Part shown: positions 20,523 through 32,234 of the stretch, in pieces
Layout of the letters: every line of letters begins with the position of its first letter
Numbering within the stretch: the stretch's first letter is position 1
From: Cryptomeria japonica
Taxonomy: Eukaryota; Streptophyta; Pinopsida; Cupressales; Cupressaceae
Direction: 5' to 3'
Assembly: GCF_030272615.1 (NCBI RefSeq)
Contig: NC_081410.1
Coordinates: forward strand, 192,713,619 to 192,777,618
DNA: 64,000 nucleotides
Program-made: the position numbers and the translations under genes
Notes under the pieces: model-generated
What the model saw: only the letters and a program-made list of their open reading frames with translations
Told to the model about the DNA's origin: nothing
Databases searched by the model: none

Positions 20523-23500
20523 TGTTAGCACCTTCAAAATTTCTTAGAAATTTTTAAGAGCCTAGAAGGGAATCAAAACTATATCCCAGCAAAAATTTAA
20601 ACATTCCTTTGGTGGGCTTATTTTTTTATCATTGATCTTCTATTTCAGTCACTTTCCCATCGATCTTTTATCATCAGAAACTAACCCCTAGTTCCTAGTC
20701 TCTTTTATTCTATCGATATCTCATTTAATTCACCTTAAAATTTGACCCCTCTTTCATGATGTCCTAAGGATTTAAATAAAAATGCATGATTTAAGTTGTT
20801 CTAAAATGGGCCTCACTTCAAGGTTGTATTTCATGTATTTCATGTATGATGTGGCAGATAAGCAATGTTCCAAAGAAGAACTCGACACTCGATGAAGGTG
20901 CATTTCTTATTTCACTAAAACCCAAGTCATTCCATGAAAGGTTTATAACTCTAAGCTTAATGAAATTTTTGTTTCTATCTTAGCGAGTATCTGAGGAGAA
21001 TGGTTGTTGAAGTGATGTGCAAAGGTGACTCGACATTTATTGAGGGCATTTTCTTCATCTCTATGAGCTCCAAATAAAAGTGGACAAGACACTTTGTCAG
21101 CTGATGAAAAAGAAGTCTGACATGTCAACTCGGTACACGAAGAGACGAAGATGATGACTCTAGTGAGTTTTGAGTATAAGAAAGAAATGTCAGAAATACA
21201 TATGAATTCAAAGAAAGATCAAAAGGAATGTCATGTGTCAGAACTAGGTGTCAAGCTGAGTCTTTGCGGGTAGCAATAGATGTTGCCTAAATCAATGCAT
21301 AAGATTGAAAAGATTGACACTAGGGAAATTATAATGCATGGAACTGAGAGCTGTGAATTTTATGATCAAAAGAAAAGAAGATCACAGAAATTGCTTGCAT
21401 AGGATTTGCTCCAAAGGGGATAGTTATAAGGCCTTATATGCAGCAGGCCTGAAGGATTCAAAGAGGTAGCGAAAGAGGTTGCATGGGTACGGGTGATGGA
21501 ACTTTTCAAAAGAAAGTCTAAATTGGTGGTTGGAAGACTAATAAGGAAGCTTTAGTTTTTTGAAAAGGCATAAAACATAGAAGATTGTTTGCATGTGTGA
21601 TGTTATGAAGTTGGGCTATTTTTAGAGCCTCTAAATTTTTTATGTTTATAGCTAGGACATTAGCCAAGTATAATTTCAAAGGTGACCCTTTGTGTTTACT
21701 TGAAATTAATTTCATAAATAGAGTGATTTTATGCAAAGAGGGATTGTGTGTTCATAAGACATAAATTATATGATATTGGGTGTGGGAAATTTCAATGCAT
21801 TGCCTTCATAGCTAAACGGATATTGAGAATCTGATGGGTAGCTAAAGGGATATTGAAAGGCCCTTTCAATTGCAAGAAACATTTCAAGAGCTACCCATAA
21901 TAATCCCTTCACCATTAGACGACTTAGAGGCAAGGGGAGAAGAGGGGAAAACAATATGGACAGGGGGTGGATGGTTTAGATGCAGAGCCTGTTAAAGTCA
22001 ACTTGAATGCTAGAGTTTCAACCCCTATTTTGATTACAACATTTCTCTTTGAGCTCCTCTTTCCTTTTTAATAGTTTTCTTTCTAGTTCAGTGAGCTCCT
22101 CCTTTAGTTTTGGGGATGATCCACTTCTTTTATTCTGGAGATCCTCTTCTATTTTACAAAGCTCCTCTTCCAGTTAGTAAGGCATGAAAATTGCCTCCTC
22201 TAAGACATTTGCAATGCAATGGTGGAACAACTCAAAGAAATAGGACCTCAGTGGTATTTTATTCTACACCCAAACGGTTCCTAGTACACATGGTCTAATT
22301 TTGTCTAGTTGTAAATTTGTAACAAGGTTACTTTTTGAAACGTCTCAAAGGAAGGAAGATCCATTTATAAACAACATGAAGCTTCTTTTATTCCTAACTG
22401 CTATAAAAGGAATTCCAAGGCTATGAGAAAAGGATATTGGTCGGTAATATTTTGGAAAATTGTTGAAAATAACAACAGGGTCTAAGTCATGGAAATTGTT
22501 CAAAACAAGGAGAATGTAAATTTCTCAAAGGGCAATATGAATTAGTTTATGGTTTGTAATGAAAATTCTATAGAAATTTTCTCTATGATGTATTTCTTAT
22601 TTTACATGAATAGAAAATACCAAGTTCTTTGTTATTTTTCTTTGCAAGGTTTTGTGAAAGTGTGACAATGTTTGGGCCGCATCTATTCTCGTTCCAAAAT
22701 AGACCTTTCGTACAACGTGTTAGCGATAGGTTAGTCAATCATAGTCTTTAATTGCAAAATTGATGGTGTAAAACATGTGACTAAGATGCGTGTTAGTCAA
22801 TCCGTATTGTCATTTTGGAGCTAAAATAGACGCATCCCAATGTTTGTAGGTTTTCTTCAAGGAAGAAATTAATATCCTTCATTGATGTTGCAGTAATCTT
22901 AGAAGTATTCATTAGATTAATTAAATAATGGTTTATGTAGTAACAAAAGGGGTCACACTAGTGTAAGGCATCAATGTTATTTCGGCCCACTAATTTCAAG
23001 GAGTTGTTGTTCGGTGTTTGCATTCAATATGGTCTTGACTCCGTTCCATGGATTAGACACTGGTTTCCAGGAATTTTACAACCAGATTCAAAAATATTTC
23101 AAAAACATTAAATTCATTTTCTCTCTCCCTTTATTTTATTTTTTGTTCAAATTGTTATGTGTTTTAGCATCTCCAAGATGAATAAAGAATGATAGAACAT
23201 GGCATGGAAGTGTCGGTATTTTACAGTTTGTTCATACAAGGTTAATGGAGAATGCAGAATTGTTATTCTCAAATGTTAATTAAAATAAATGGGACAAATA
23301 TTTAATAATTGGTTAATCAAGAACACCTATTATTGATAAATTTAAGAATTATACATCACCGAGAAGCTTGTGGTTGTTGTGTAAAGATGTATTGGTGAGA
23401 TTTTATAAGATTTGAGAGTAAGGAATACCCTCCTGAGTTTGGTGGAGCTCATAGTGAAGAAGGTTATGAAAGCCTTGTTGTGTTGTGTTTTCTTATCCTC

Positions 23501-23603
23501 AACCTATTGATAGGGTCAAATGTATAACCTAGATTTTCAGTTCCATAGTCTAGGGTTTTATAATTTCTCTTAGAAATGAGGGTAGTAGGAAAAATCATCA
23601 ACA
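20523..23603 (+). repeat. 5' LTR of element D
   Basis: About 3081 bp, similar along its length to 29313-32234. The main length difference is a 164-bp MITE at 22675-22838. Its short ORFs on both strands are not conserved between the two LTRs and are not annotated as genes. Confidence 0.8.
22675..22838 (+). mobile_element. MITE, hAT-like by duplication length
   Basis: A 164-bp insertion flanked by AATGTTTG at 22667-22674 and 22839-22846. The equivalent place in the 3' LTR (31468-31475) has a single AATGTTTG and no insertion. The ends form imperfect inverted repeats: GGCCGCATCTATT at the left against GGGATGCGTCTATT read inward from the right, followed in both by a CCAAAAT block. No coding capacity. 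The 8-bp duplication suggests hAT mobilisation. The precise left end could shift by one base. Confidence 0.75.
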
Positions 23604-24393
23604 AAAATGGCAACTACGTTGGAAGAAAAACCATTATCCATATGAAAAGAGTTAAGCGAAGGTCTAGAATCTGAAATTTGTTTCAGATTTGAATTTTCTA
23701 ACCTGGAGAAAAATTTATTGTATCTAATTCGACATATTGTGTGACTTTGTTGTTGAAACCTAGAATGAAGATGTGTCCTAAATAGCATCAAGCTATTGGA
23801 GGTTTCCCTATGCAAGAGAGGTGGCAACTCAGAATAAAGAACTCGATGAAAGTATGTAGAAAGTTCTAGATCTAACATATATTGAGCCAAAGAAGGAGAG
23901 TCTGGCAGTTGCTGCAAATTTTCTAGGTACTCTCATAATTGTTAAGAAGTGATGTTATGTTTGATAATAATTATGAGAATGTAGGATGTTAAATGTTTCT
24001 TTCAATTGATTTTAGCACTAGGACAAGAAAGGATAGTTGGTAGTACTTTAGGCTTCTCATCTATTTAATTGTATTCACTATGTGAGAAGAACCATATATG
24101 TTTTATTAATCCATACTCATCGAATGAGATCTTAACATTTGTTATAGTGGTTCATGTGGATTATGAAACTTTAAGGTCCCATGTTGTAAAGAAAGGCTTG
24201 TACAAGAAAAATCATTAGTATGTACTAGCAGTATAAGAATCCTTCTATGGGTCCTAGTGTAACCATAGCATGCAATAGAAGAAGTTTAAATACTGAAAGA
24301 TATAGAGCCCTTTATTTTAATGGTATTGTTGGGCACCTAAATTATATATCACCTGAGATAATAAATAATTTACCCATATTTAGTGGTACAAAG
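23604..24393 (+). pseudogene. Element D gag, N-terminal part
   Basis: A possible start, ATGGCAACTACG, overlaps the primer site at 23609. The frame then has many stops. The end of the stretch reads YISPEIINNLPIFSGTK, the typical entry to a Gypsy capsid domain, and is continuous with 26955 once S1 is removed. Confidence 0.55.
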
Positions 24394-24870
24394 TGATGCA
24401 GAGCATCTATCACAAACCATAAAACCTTCATTCAAGGGTATTACTAACCCAAAACTAATACAAGACCCTAAACTTGAATCAAGAGGCATATAAAAAGATC
24501 AACCACTCTTCTCAACTCCAAACCTATTTCAAACATTATATTTCATCCCTATAGACCTTCATTCAATATTTCAAATCATAACATTCACCATAACATGAGA
24601 GAACAAATTCTTTATTGCCATGGAATACCCTAGTTCAGGGTTTCATCCTTTAAAATTTGTTTTCACCAAAATAATCACAAATTATTCAATTATTAACAAA
24701 ATTAAGTCAGATAAAAAGAAATGGAAAGAGGATTCAGAGACCGTTCCAACACATATAGCCTTTATTCATTATGATTCCTCATGTGACCACACCAAATGTT
24801 GCAACCGAACTATTGCTGCCTTCACCAATCTGCTTTTCACCATGAACTGTAACAAACAGTCATCAATAAA

Positions 24871-25911
24871 CACAACAAGTATCCCTCAAATCTGGTACTC
24901 CATTGTGGGCTTTTGCTGCTCATTTATGAGAACTGTAAAAGCCTTACCATGCTGGAAAACAAGAGGTTATCTGCTTCTCTAGGGAAAGGAAAGAGAATGT
25001 TGGAGGAAGGGGAACCTAGCAAGGAGGAGGCTACCTCTAGAAAAAAAAGCAAGAGTGCCACTGGGATGAAAGCCCATAAAGATAAGAATGCCACAGAGGA
25101 AATTGGAAAAGAGGGCAGTGAAATGGAGATGGATGAGTCAGAGGGTGAGGATAACTAGAAAGAGGATGATATAGGTGTTGAGCATGAAGAAGGTGAGAAC
25201 GAGTTCGACAATGATAGCCCAATTCATAGTGCTAGCCCTGGTAATGACAATAGCCAACCTAGTGTGGATGTGGATGACAAGGATAATGAGGAAAAATATT
25301 TGAATTCTGAGAGGGAGAAGAACAAGGAACTTGAGAAGGATATGGCAAAGGATAGTTTAAGTGAGGAAAAGGAAAGTGTTGGAGAAGGGTTATTCTTGGA
25401 TAACCTTAAAAATCTCACTGAGGCCGAATTGGGTAATGACAGATGGACTTATGAACTATTGAAGAACCTAGAGAAAAATGGGAAAAAAATGGATGACAAA
25501 AGGAAGGAAGATGATAGGGATCAGAAGCAATGGAAGAAGGAAATGGAGGAGAAAGTTAATAAAATGGCTGATCAGATTAACTTGCTGGAAGAAGGGAAAG
25601 TGGCGATGAAAAACCTACTGGGTATTATCCCAAATATCTTGTCTACTATCACAAAAAACCTTGAGGAAATTTTGAAAGTCCTTGGTAATTCCAGCTCTCC
25701 CAAACTGGTGGTGGACCTCGACATGGATGAAGATGCTATCGAGATTGGAAGTGTTGAAGCTACTTCGAGTGGAACTGGAAACAGAACCAGAGCAAGTGTT
25801 ACGAAAGTTGTTGCCATGTCTGCTAAGGAGATCCCTAATCTTAGGGAAAATATCAAAGACTTGTATGGGATTAGCAATAACTTGGCTAATTCCCTGAAAA
25901 ATATTAATTAG
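24871..25911 (+). pseudogene. C-terminal part of the LINE-linked ORF (ORF3-like), L1 copy
   Basis: The frame is open from the truncation point to the stop at 25911, except for one TAG at 25156-25158. It reads through VLHCGLLLLIYENCKSL, which lines up with MHEGLMVILYNHIKNTT in the L2 copy. It then enters a Lys/Glu/Asp-rich region (nuclear-signal-like SRKKSK; acidic EMEMDESEGEDN), a coiled coil (WKKEMEEKVNKMADQINLL) and a Ser/Thr-rich end. There are no enzyme motifs. It might be nuclear and bind nucleic acid or chromatin, which is inference from composition only. Confidence 0.6.
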
Positions 25912-26105
25912 TTTTGTCGGGTCTGGCCAATTTTTGTTGGTTTTTTTTTTTGGGGGGGGGGCTGGTGCTTTAGCAAGTTTTCTCTAGTTTTTTCACTAGA
26001 TTTTCTTGGGTTTGTTCCTCTTGGTTGCTTAATGCTTTTATCTTGTAAGGCCCTTTTGTAAAGGGTTTCAGAGTCCCTTCAAAACCTATTTTTACCTTAA
26101 TAAAA
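24871..26105 (+). mobile_element. LINE copy L1, 5'-truncated
   Basis: Flanked by a perfect 20-bp duplication, AACAAACAGTCATCAATAAA, at 24851-24870 and 26106-26125, which is the mark of target-primed reverse transcription. The 3' end contains a stem-loop (GGGTTTCAGAGTCCC then TTCAAAACC, 26056-26085) followed by a short A-rich tail. The same 3' end occurs in L2 at about 42220-42258. Only the extra ORF and the 3' UTR remain. A run of T and G at 25937-25960 lies in the 3' UTR. Confidence 0.82.
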
Positions 26106-26954
26106 AACAAACAGTCATCAATAAATTTTTAAATATTGATTACAAAGAAAATATCTTCTGTCATAATTTCTATTACTGAGTTACAAAACTTATCTAAAGT
26201 TTATAGCCAGATCCAACAGTTAAATAAAAAGTTATGAGGATTTTTCCAAAAACTGGTAACTCTTGGCAGGGTTTTGACATTTTTTGTAAAAACAAACATA
26301 TCTTGCCAAATAATCCACAAAAATGAATAAGAAAGGATTCATCTGAAATATATTTCATATATATATATCATTAAAAAATATCTATATATAAAAATTACAT
26401 CAAATGTGATCCTCCATGGATCTACAACAGTCACAAATTCCTTAAAACCTTATGACAGTTTGAGGGTTTGATGGATAATCTTTGTCAAATCACCTCCAAA
26501 TTGTTCTACCCCCTTGATCTCTAACAAACATGTTTTTATAAACTATTTCCAACTCCTAATAACTACTCTAACCACCTCATGACCAATGGATTTCATTCTT
26601 ACACTTTTGTTGCACTTTTTGGCAATGTTGCAACTTTGCAATTTTTACATTTTTTGACAAATTACCACTACAATTCACCCTAGCCTTCATGGACACCTGT
26701 AACATGTTATAATTGATTAAATTTGACCAATTACAACATTTTAAACTATTTTGGATGTTCTTCACCCTTTGACCACAATTGACCCTATTAGGACCTATTA
26801 GGTCTCCTGATACAAAATGGCTTATCAAGCCTTACAACATGAATTAATTTGATACAAATGGTATTTTGTGACCTTACAATAATTTATGCAACATTAAAAA
26901 AAAAATGTGGTTTGTCTTCATGATACATCTTCATCGCTAGGTGCCCCTACATCA

Positions 26955-27416
26955 TAAAGTATGAATTATCAGGTAGGCATATGAAAAAATTCAATGACCT
27001 GATGGATGATTATGAAGTAGACCATGAGGATGTAATTGCTAAATTGTTTGTGCAGTACTTAAAAGATGATGCCAGAGAATGGTTTTTTAATTTGTTACCA
27101 GGTTCAATTAACTCATGGGATAAGTTCAAGTCAGTATTTAGTGAGCAATTTGGTGAGAGAATTTGTGTCTTCAATGTTTAGTGATTTCATGAGTATTCAT
27201 ATAAAAAATGAAGAGTTGGTATCTGAATTTAACCTTATATTAAAAAAGATGTTAAACAAGATCCTTGATGATTATAGGTTAAGAAGAAAAGAATCCCAAA
27301 ATTTGCATCAGGCATTTCAAATGGCAATGGATATTGAAAGAATAATGAAATATGGATTGGAGAAATTTCATATTTATGACGCAAATGGCTCTCGTGTACA
27401 TGTTTGTGGAGATTAA
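26955..27416 (+). pseudogene. Element D gag, capsid core
   Basis: Continues the frame from before S1. It contains the Retrotrans_gag-type core: KKFNDLMDDYEVDHED, YLKDDAREWFFNLL, SINSWDKFKSVFSEQFG, and after a frameshift near 27175 the segment ELVSEFNLILKKML. This is the capsid of a Gypsy-type element. The remaining C-terminal part is decayed and no zinc knuckle was found. Confidence 0.8.
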
Positions 27417-29150
27417 TGTAGAAGATCAGAGATTGCAAATAATTTTCATGTCGATTATCAATCTGCTGCCTCAAGTTTTAGCACATATCAAGCTATTGGT
27501 AATGCATGCCTAGAGGTAATGTCTAAGTCATTGAGTAATGAAGTGAAACTAAATAAAGTAAATGTGTCACAATTAGTAATCACGCCTCATGTTTCAGAGC
27601 CTAATACATATGAGTAGCCATCAAATATATGTGTTATTAAAAATATTGTCTCAAATATACAAGAATTCAATACCCTTCAACAATTATTTTTTGCCAAAAT
27701 GAATCAAGTTGAGTCTTAGAATACAACAGCATGCTAATGTTTTTTATTTTAAAACACATATATAAGGATTAATTGACAAAGAGACTAACAATTTTGAAAA
27801 AAATGAGGGTCTTATATTAATAAAAGTCCAAGAGCAGCCTTGTGATGAAACTAATCCAGGTGAAGGGTTGGAAGGTGTTGATGATAATTCAGGGGTGCAT
27901 CCATTTGCAAGTGAACAAATGTCTAATGGGGATAATCATATGTGTGCAAGTGTCTAAGTTTTAGATGATTGTGATTATGATACTTTCATATTTGTTGACA
28001 TGCCGCTTCATAATGGAATCCTTTATTATCCTAATACTCAAAATAATTTGTGTGAAGTGAAGATAGAAACATTTGTAGCCTATAAAGATGACAGTAACTT
28101 GCATAATGATAGTAAGTATGAAAATGAATATTCCTCTCACAGATTTAATTCAATTGATAGCTATTTTTCTATACCAATGACACAATTGAAGTTGAAATGG
28201 AATTGTTTAGAGTAACTAAAGATGACCTTGATACAAAGATGTATGATAGTTTATGTTCACTTTTCATTGATTCTAGTATACACATTGATAATGTTGATCA
28301 AGAATCATTGTCAACCTCTATGAAAAATTTTAATGATTGTGAAAGATTTTTTAGATGATGGAGTCTTAGATATGAGTGAGCTAAAGTGTGCAGGGTAAGA
28401 TTATTTCTTGGCTGATTCAGAGATCTCCTACACATGGAAATAATGAAAGATGCACAATTTAATGATAGTAATAGAGTGGAGATATTGGAAACCGAGTCTT
28501 GTCTTGATGTGCATCTAACCAGCAATAATTATGACAAGGCTTACTGCAGCAGTTATGATGTAGAAGATTCATTTCTAGATCATCTCCTACTAGTAGTGGA
28601 GGTTGTTTGTGTGGACCTTGGTCATACCTTCAAAGTTGAACTATATTATTTTTATGAAACTGAATCGGAGATATTCACATGGGGTATGAATGATGAAGAT
28701 CATGACATGATCCATTTGGTAAATACAAAAGCAAGAAATGAAATGTCTAAATTTACAGGCTCAATTTGGAATTTTTGTACATCTAGTATAATGTTGATGC
28801 AAAATGGGTAAGCATATGAATGTTTCTCCTTCGATATGCCTAATGATTTTTTGATTAGTATGTGACAATGTTTTTGTGAAAATGTTGTGCAAAAAAATGA
28901 TAAATCTAGTGATGCAATTGAATGTGGTTGATTTCAATTTCCAGGCCACATAAGGGGATTATTTGAAAAGGGTATTAATGTCTATGATAGTGAAAGGAAC
29001 CATTATGGTGAAGAAAGCATTGATTATGATACAATCAGAACCATGATGAGAGATATCAATGGAATCACTCATGATGTATTCTCAGTAACATTCTTATATG
29101 GATTAAATTGTTATATGATGAGAATTGAGTCTTTGACAAAAAAGGTACTA
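27417..29150 (+). pseudogene. Decayed coding remnants downstream of element D gag
   Basis: Several short open stretches in different frames (for example 28000-28215 and 28434-28811). They are Asp/Glu/Asn-rich and contain no retroviral motifs. They may be the remains of an additional element ORF or of a strongly mutated pol. No product is named. The final 160 bases before the 3' LTR include a G-rich tract (TTTTGGGGGGCTTGGGG) that could be part of a purine tract. Confidence 0.35.
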
Positions 29151-29312
29151 GTTTTTCTTTTGGGGGGCTTGGGGCCACCAATAGAAGGACGAATTTTATG
29201 TTTGTTTATAGTTGAATAAATTTCTCAATGGAATTGGCACTTGATTTTCTTCAACTAGAGATATGGATCCTTGCTATGCTCACAAGGGGCATGCATCCTC
29301 AACTAGAGCCAC

Positions 29313-32234
29313 TATTAGCACCTTCAAATTTATTAGGAAAGTTTGAGGGCCCAAAAGGGAATCAAAACTGTGTCCCAACAAGAATTTAAATATTGCTTTG
29401 GTGGGCATGTTCCTTTTTATCATTGACCTTATATTCCGGTCACTTATTGTTTAAGTCACTTTCCCTTGGGTCTTTTATCATTAGAAACCAACCCCTATTT
29501 CCTAGTCTCTTTTCTTCGAACTGTATCTTTATTGTTTAAATCACCTTAATCTTTGATCCATCCCACATCATGTCCTAATGATTTAAATCAGAACACATGC
29601 TTTAAGTTGTTCTAAAATGGACCCCACTTCTGAGGTATCTTTTGTGTATGATTGAGTTCTTCTTTGATCTAGCGGATAAGCAATGTTCCAAAGAAGAACT
29701 CGACACTCAGTGAAGACGCATTTCTTATTTTGTCAAGCACCAAGTCATGCCACCAAATATTTAGAACTCAGAGCTCGATGAAACTTTTCTTTCAACTTGA
29801 TGAGTATTTGAGGAGAATGGCTATTTAAGTGATGTGCAAAGGTCACTCGACACTCATTGAGGTCATTTTCGCCATCTCAATGATATCCAACTAAAAGAGG
29901 ACAAAGCACTCTGTTGGCTAATGAAAAGTCATCTAACATGTCAACTCAACATGTGGCGAGATGAACAAGATGACTCCAACAAGTTCCGAGTAGAAGAAAG
30001 AAATGTAAAAAAAAAATATAGATTCAAAGAAAGCTCAAAAGAAATGATATGTGTCAGAACCAAGTGTCAAGTTGAGCCTTAATGAGTAGTGACAGATGTT
30101 TCCTAAATTGATGGATAAGATTGAAAATATTGACACGAGGGAAATTATAATGCATGGAACTAGGAAATGCGAATTTTATAATTAAAAGACAAGAAGATCA
30201 TGACAAATCACTTGCATGTGATTAGCTCCAAAGGGAATAGTTAGAAGGTCTTATATGCAGCAAGCCCAAATGATTCAAAGTGGTAGCAAAAGAGGTTGCA
30301 TGGGTACGAGTGAAAGAGCTTTTCAAAAGAAAGACTAATTTGGTGGTTGGAAGACTAATAAGGAAGATTTAGTTTTTCAAAAAAGCGTAAATAAGAAAAG
30401 GTTGTTTGCATGTGTGATGTTATGAAGTTGGGCTATTTTTAGAGTCTCTAATTTTTTTAAGTTAAAATTTAATGCATTAGCCAAGTATAATTACAAAGAA
30501 GACCCTTTCTATTTACTTGAGAACAATTTTAGAAATTGAGTGATTATTTGCAGAGAGGGACTGTGTGTTCGTAAGATGTAAATTTTGTGATATTGGGTGG
30601 AGGATATTTTAATAAATTACCTTTGTAGCTAAAGGGATAATGAAAATATGATGGGTAGCTAAAGGGATATTGAAAGGCCCTTTCAATTGCAAGGAACCTT
30701 TCAAGAGCTACCCATAATCATCCCTTCACCATTAGATGGCACAAAGGAAAGGGGAGAAGAGGGGAAAACAATGAGGATAGGGGATGGATGGTTTGGATAC
30801 AGAGCCTATTAAATTCAACCTGAATGTTGGAGATGCAACCCCTATTCTGATTACAACATTTCTCTTTGAGCTCTTCTTTCCACTTTACTCGCTTTCCTCT
30901 TAGTTCAGTGAGCTCCTCCTTTAGTTTTGGGGATGCTCCACTTATTTTGTAATTGAGCTCCCCTTCTAGTTTATGGAGCTCCTCTTCTAGTTAGCAAGGT
31001 ATGAAACTTGCCTTTCTGAGACATCTGTAATATGATGGTGGCGCGACTCAAAGCAATAGGACTTCAATGGCAAGGTGGTTCCTAGTACACAAAATCTATT
31101 TTTTTCTTGTTCTAAATTTGAAATAGGGTTTCTTTTTTAAACATATCAAAGGAAGGAAGAGCCATTTGTAAACATCTGGAACCTTGTTGCATTCCTAATT
31201 GTTGTAAAAGAAATTCCAAGGCTGTGAGAAAAGGATTTTGGTCAGTTATATTTTGGAAAATTGTTGAAAATAGCAACAGGGTCTAAGTCATGGAAATTGT
31301 TCTGAACAAGGAGAATGTAAATTTCTTAAAGGGCGATATGAATTAGTTTATGGTTTTCCATGAAAATTCTATAGAAAATTTCTCTATGATGTATTTCTTA
31401 TTTTACATGAATAGAAAATACCAATGATTTTGTTAATTTTCTTCGTAAGGTTTTGTGAACGCGTGACAATGTTTGTAAGTTTTCTTCAAGGAAGAAATTA
31501 ATATCGTTCAATCATGTTGCAATAATCTTAGAAGTATTCATTAGATTAATTAAAGAATGGTTTCTATAGTAACAAATGGGGTCATAGTTGTATAAGGCAT
31601 CAATGTTATTTCTGCCCACTAATTTCAAGGAGTTGTTGTTAGGTGTTTGCATTCAATATGGTCTTGAATTTGTTCTATGGATTAGACACTGGTCTACAGG
31701 AATTTAACAAACAGATTCAATAATATTTCAAACCTGTAAAATTTATTTTCTCTCTCCCTTTCTTTTTATTTCATGTTCAATTTATTTTGTGCTTAAACAT
31801 CTCTGGGATGAATAAAGAATGAAAGAAAATGGTATGGAAGTGTCACCATTTTACAGGTTGTTTATACAAGGTTAATGGACAATGCAAAATTGTTATTCCC
31901 GAATGTTAATTATAAGAAATGGAATAAATATTTAATAATTGGTGAATATAGAGTAATTGTTATTGATAGATTCAAGAATTACCCACCATCGAGAAGCTTG
32001 TGGTTGTGTTTAAAGATGTATTGGTGAGATTTCATAAGATATGAGAGTAAGAAATACCCTACTGAGTTTGGTGGAGCTCAAAGTGAAGAAGGTTATGAAA
32101 GCCTTGATGTGTTGTGTTTTCTTGTCCTCAAGATATTGATAGGGTCAAATGTATAACCTAAATGTTCAGCTCCAAAGTCTAGGGTTTTATAATGTCTCTT
32201 AGGAATGAGGGTAGCATGAAAAATCGTTAAACCA
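29313..32234 (+). repeat. 3' LTR of element D
   Basis: About 2.9 kb, matching 20523-23603. It starts TATTAGCACCTTC and lacks the MITE. The outer end is placed near AAATCGTTAAACCA, with a few bases of uncertainty. Confidence 0.78.

Larger units (their letters stand above)
24394..26954 (+). mobile_element. Solo LTR S1, interrupted by LINE L1
   Basis: Starts TGATGCAGAGCATC and ends GGTGCCCCTACATCA. It is flanked by caaag (24389-24393) and taaag (26955-26959), a 5-bp duplication with one change. Removing L1 leaves about 1.3 kb, close to the 1231 bp of the second copy, S2, at 40515-41745, which shares both ends. No internal region or second LTR is present, so it is best read as a solo LTR. It sits inside the gag of element D. 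Confidence 0.75.
20523..32234 (+). mobile_element. Element D: gutted Gypsy-type element with about 3-kb LTRs
   Basis: Direct repeats at 20523-23603 and 29313-32234 enclose a 5.7-kb interior. The 5' LTR starts TGTTAGCACCTTC. The base stretch TGGCAACTACGTTGG just after it looks like a decayed form of the TGGCGACTCCGCTGG primer site of Tat/Ogre-type Gypsy elements. The interior contains a gag with Gypsy capsid features, split by solo LTR S1, then badly decayed frames. No protease, polymerase or integrase motif survives. No clear target duplication was found at the outer ends (TCGGT versus GTTTT), so the right edge is approximate. Confidence 0.75.

Noticed and set aside
24871-25911. The charged, coiled-coil ORF as a host nuclear protein gene
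   Set aside because: It is bounded by a 20-bp target duplication, starts at a truncation point and shares a 3' end with LINE L2.
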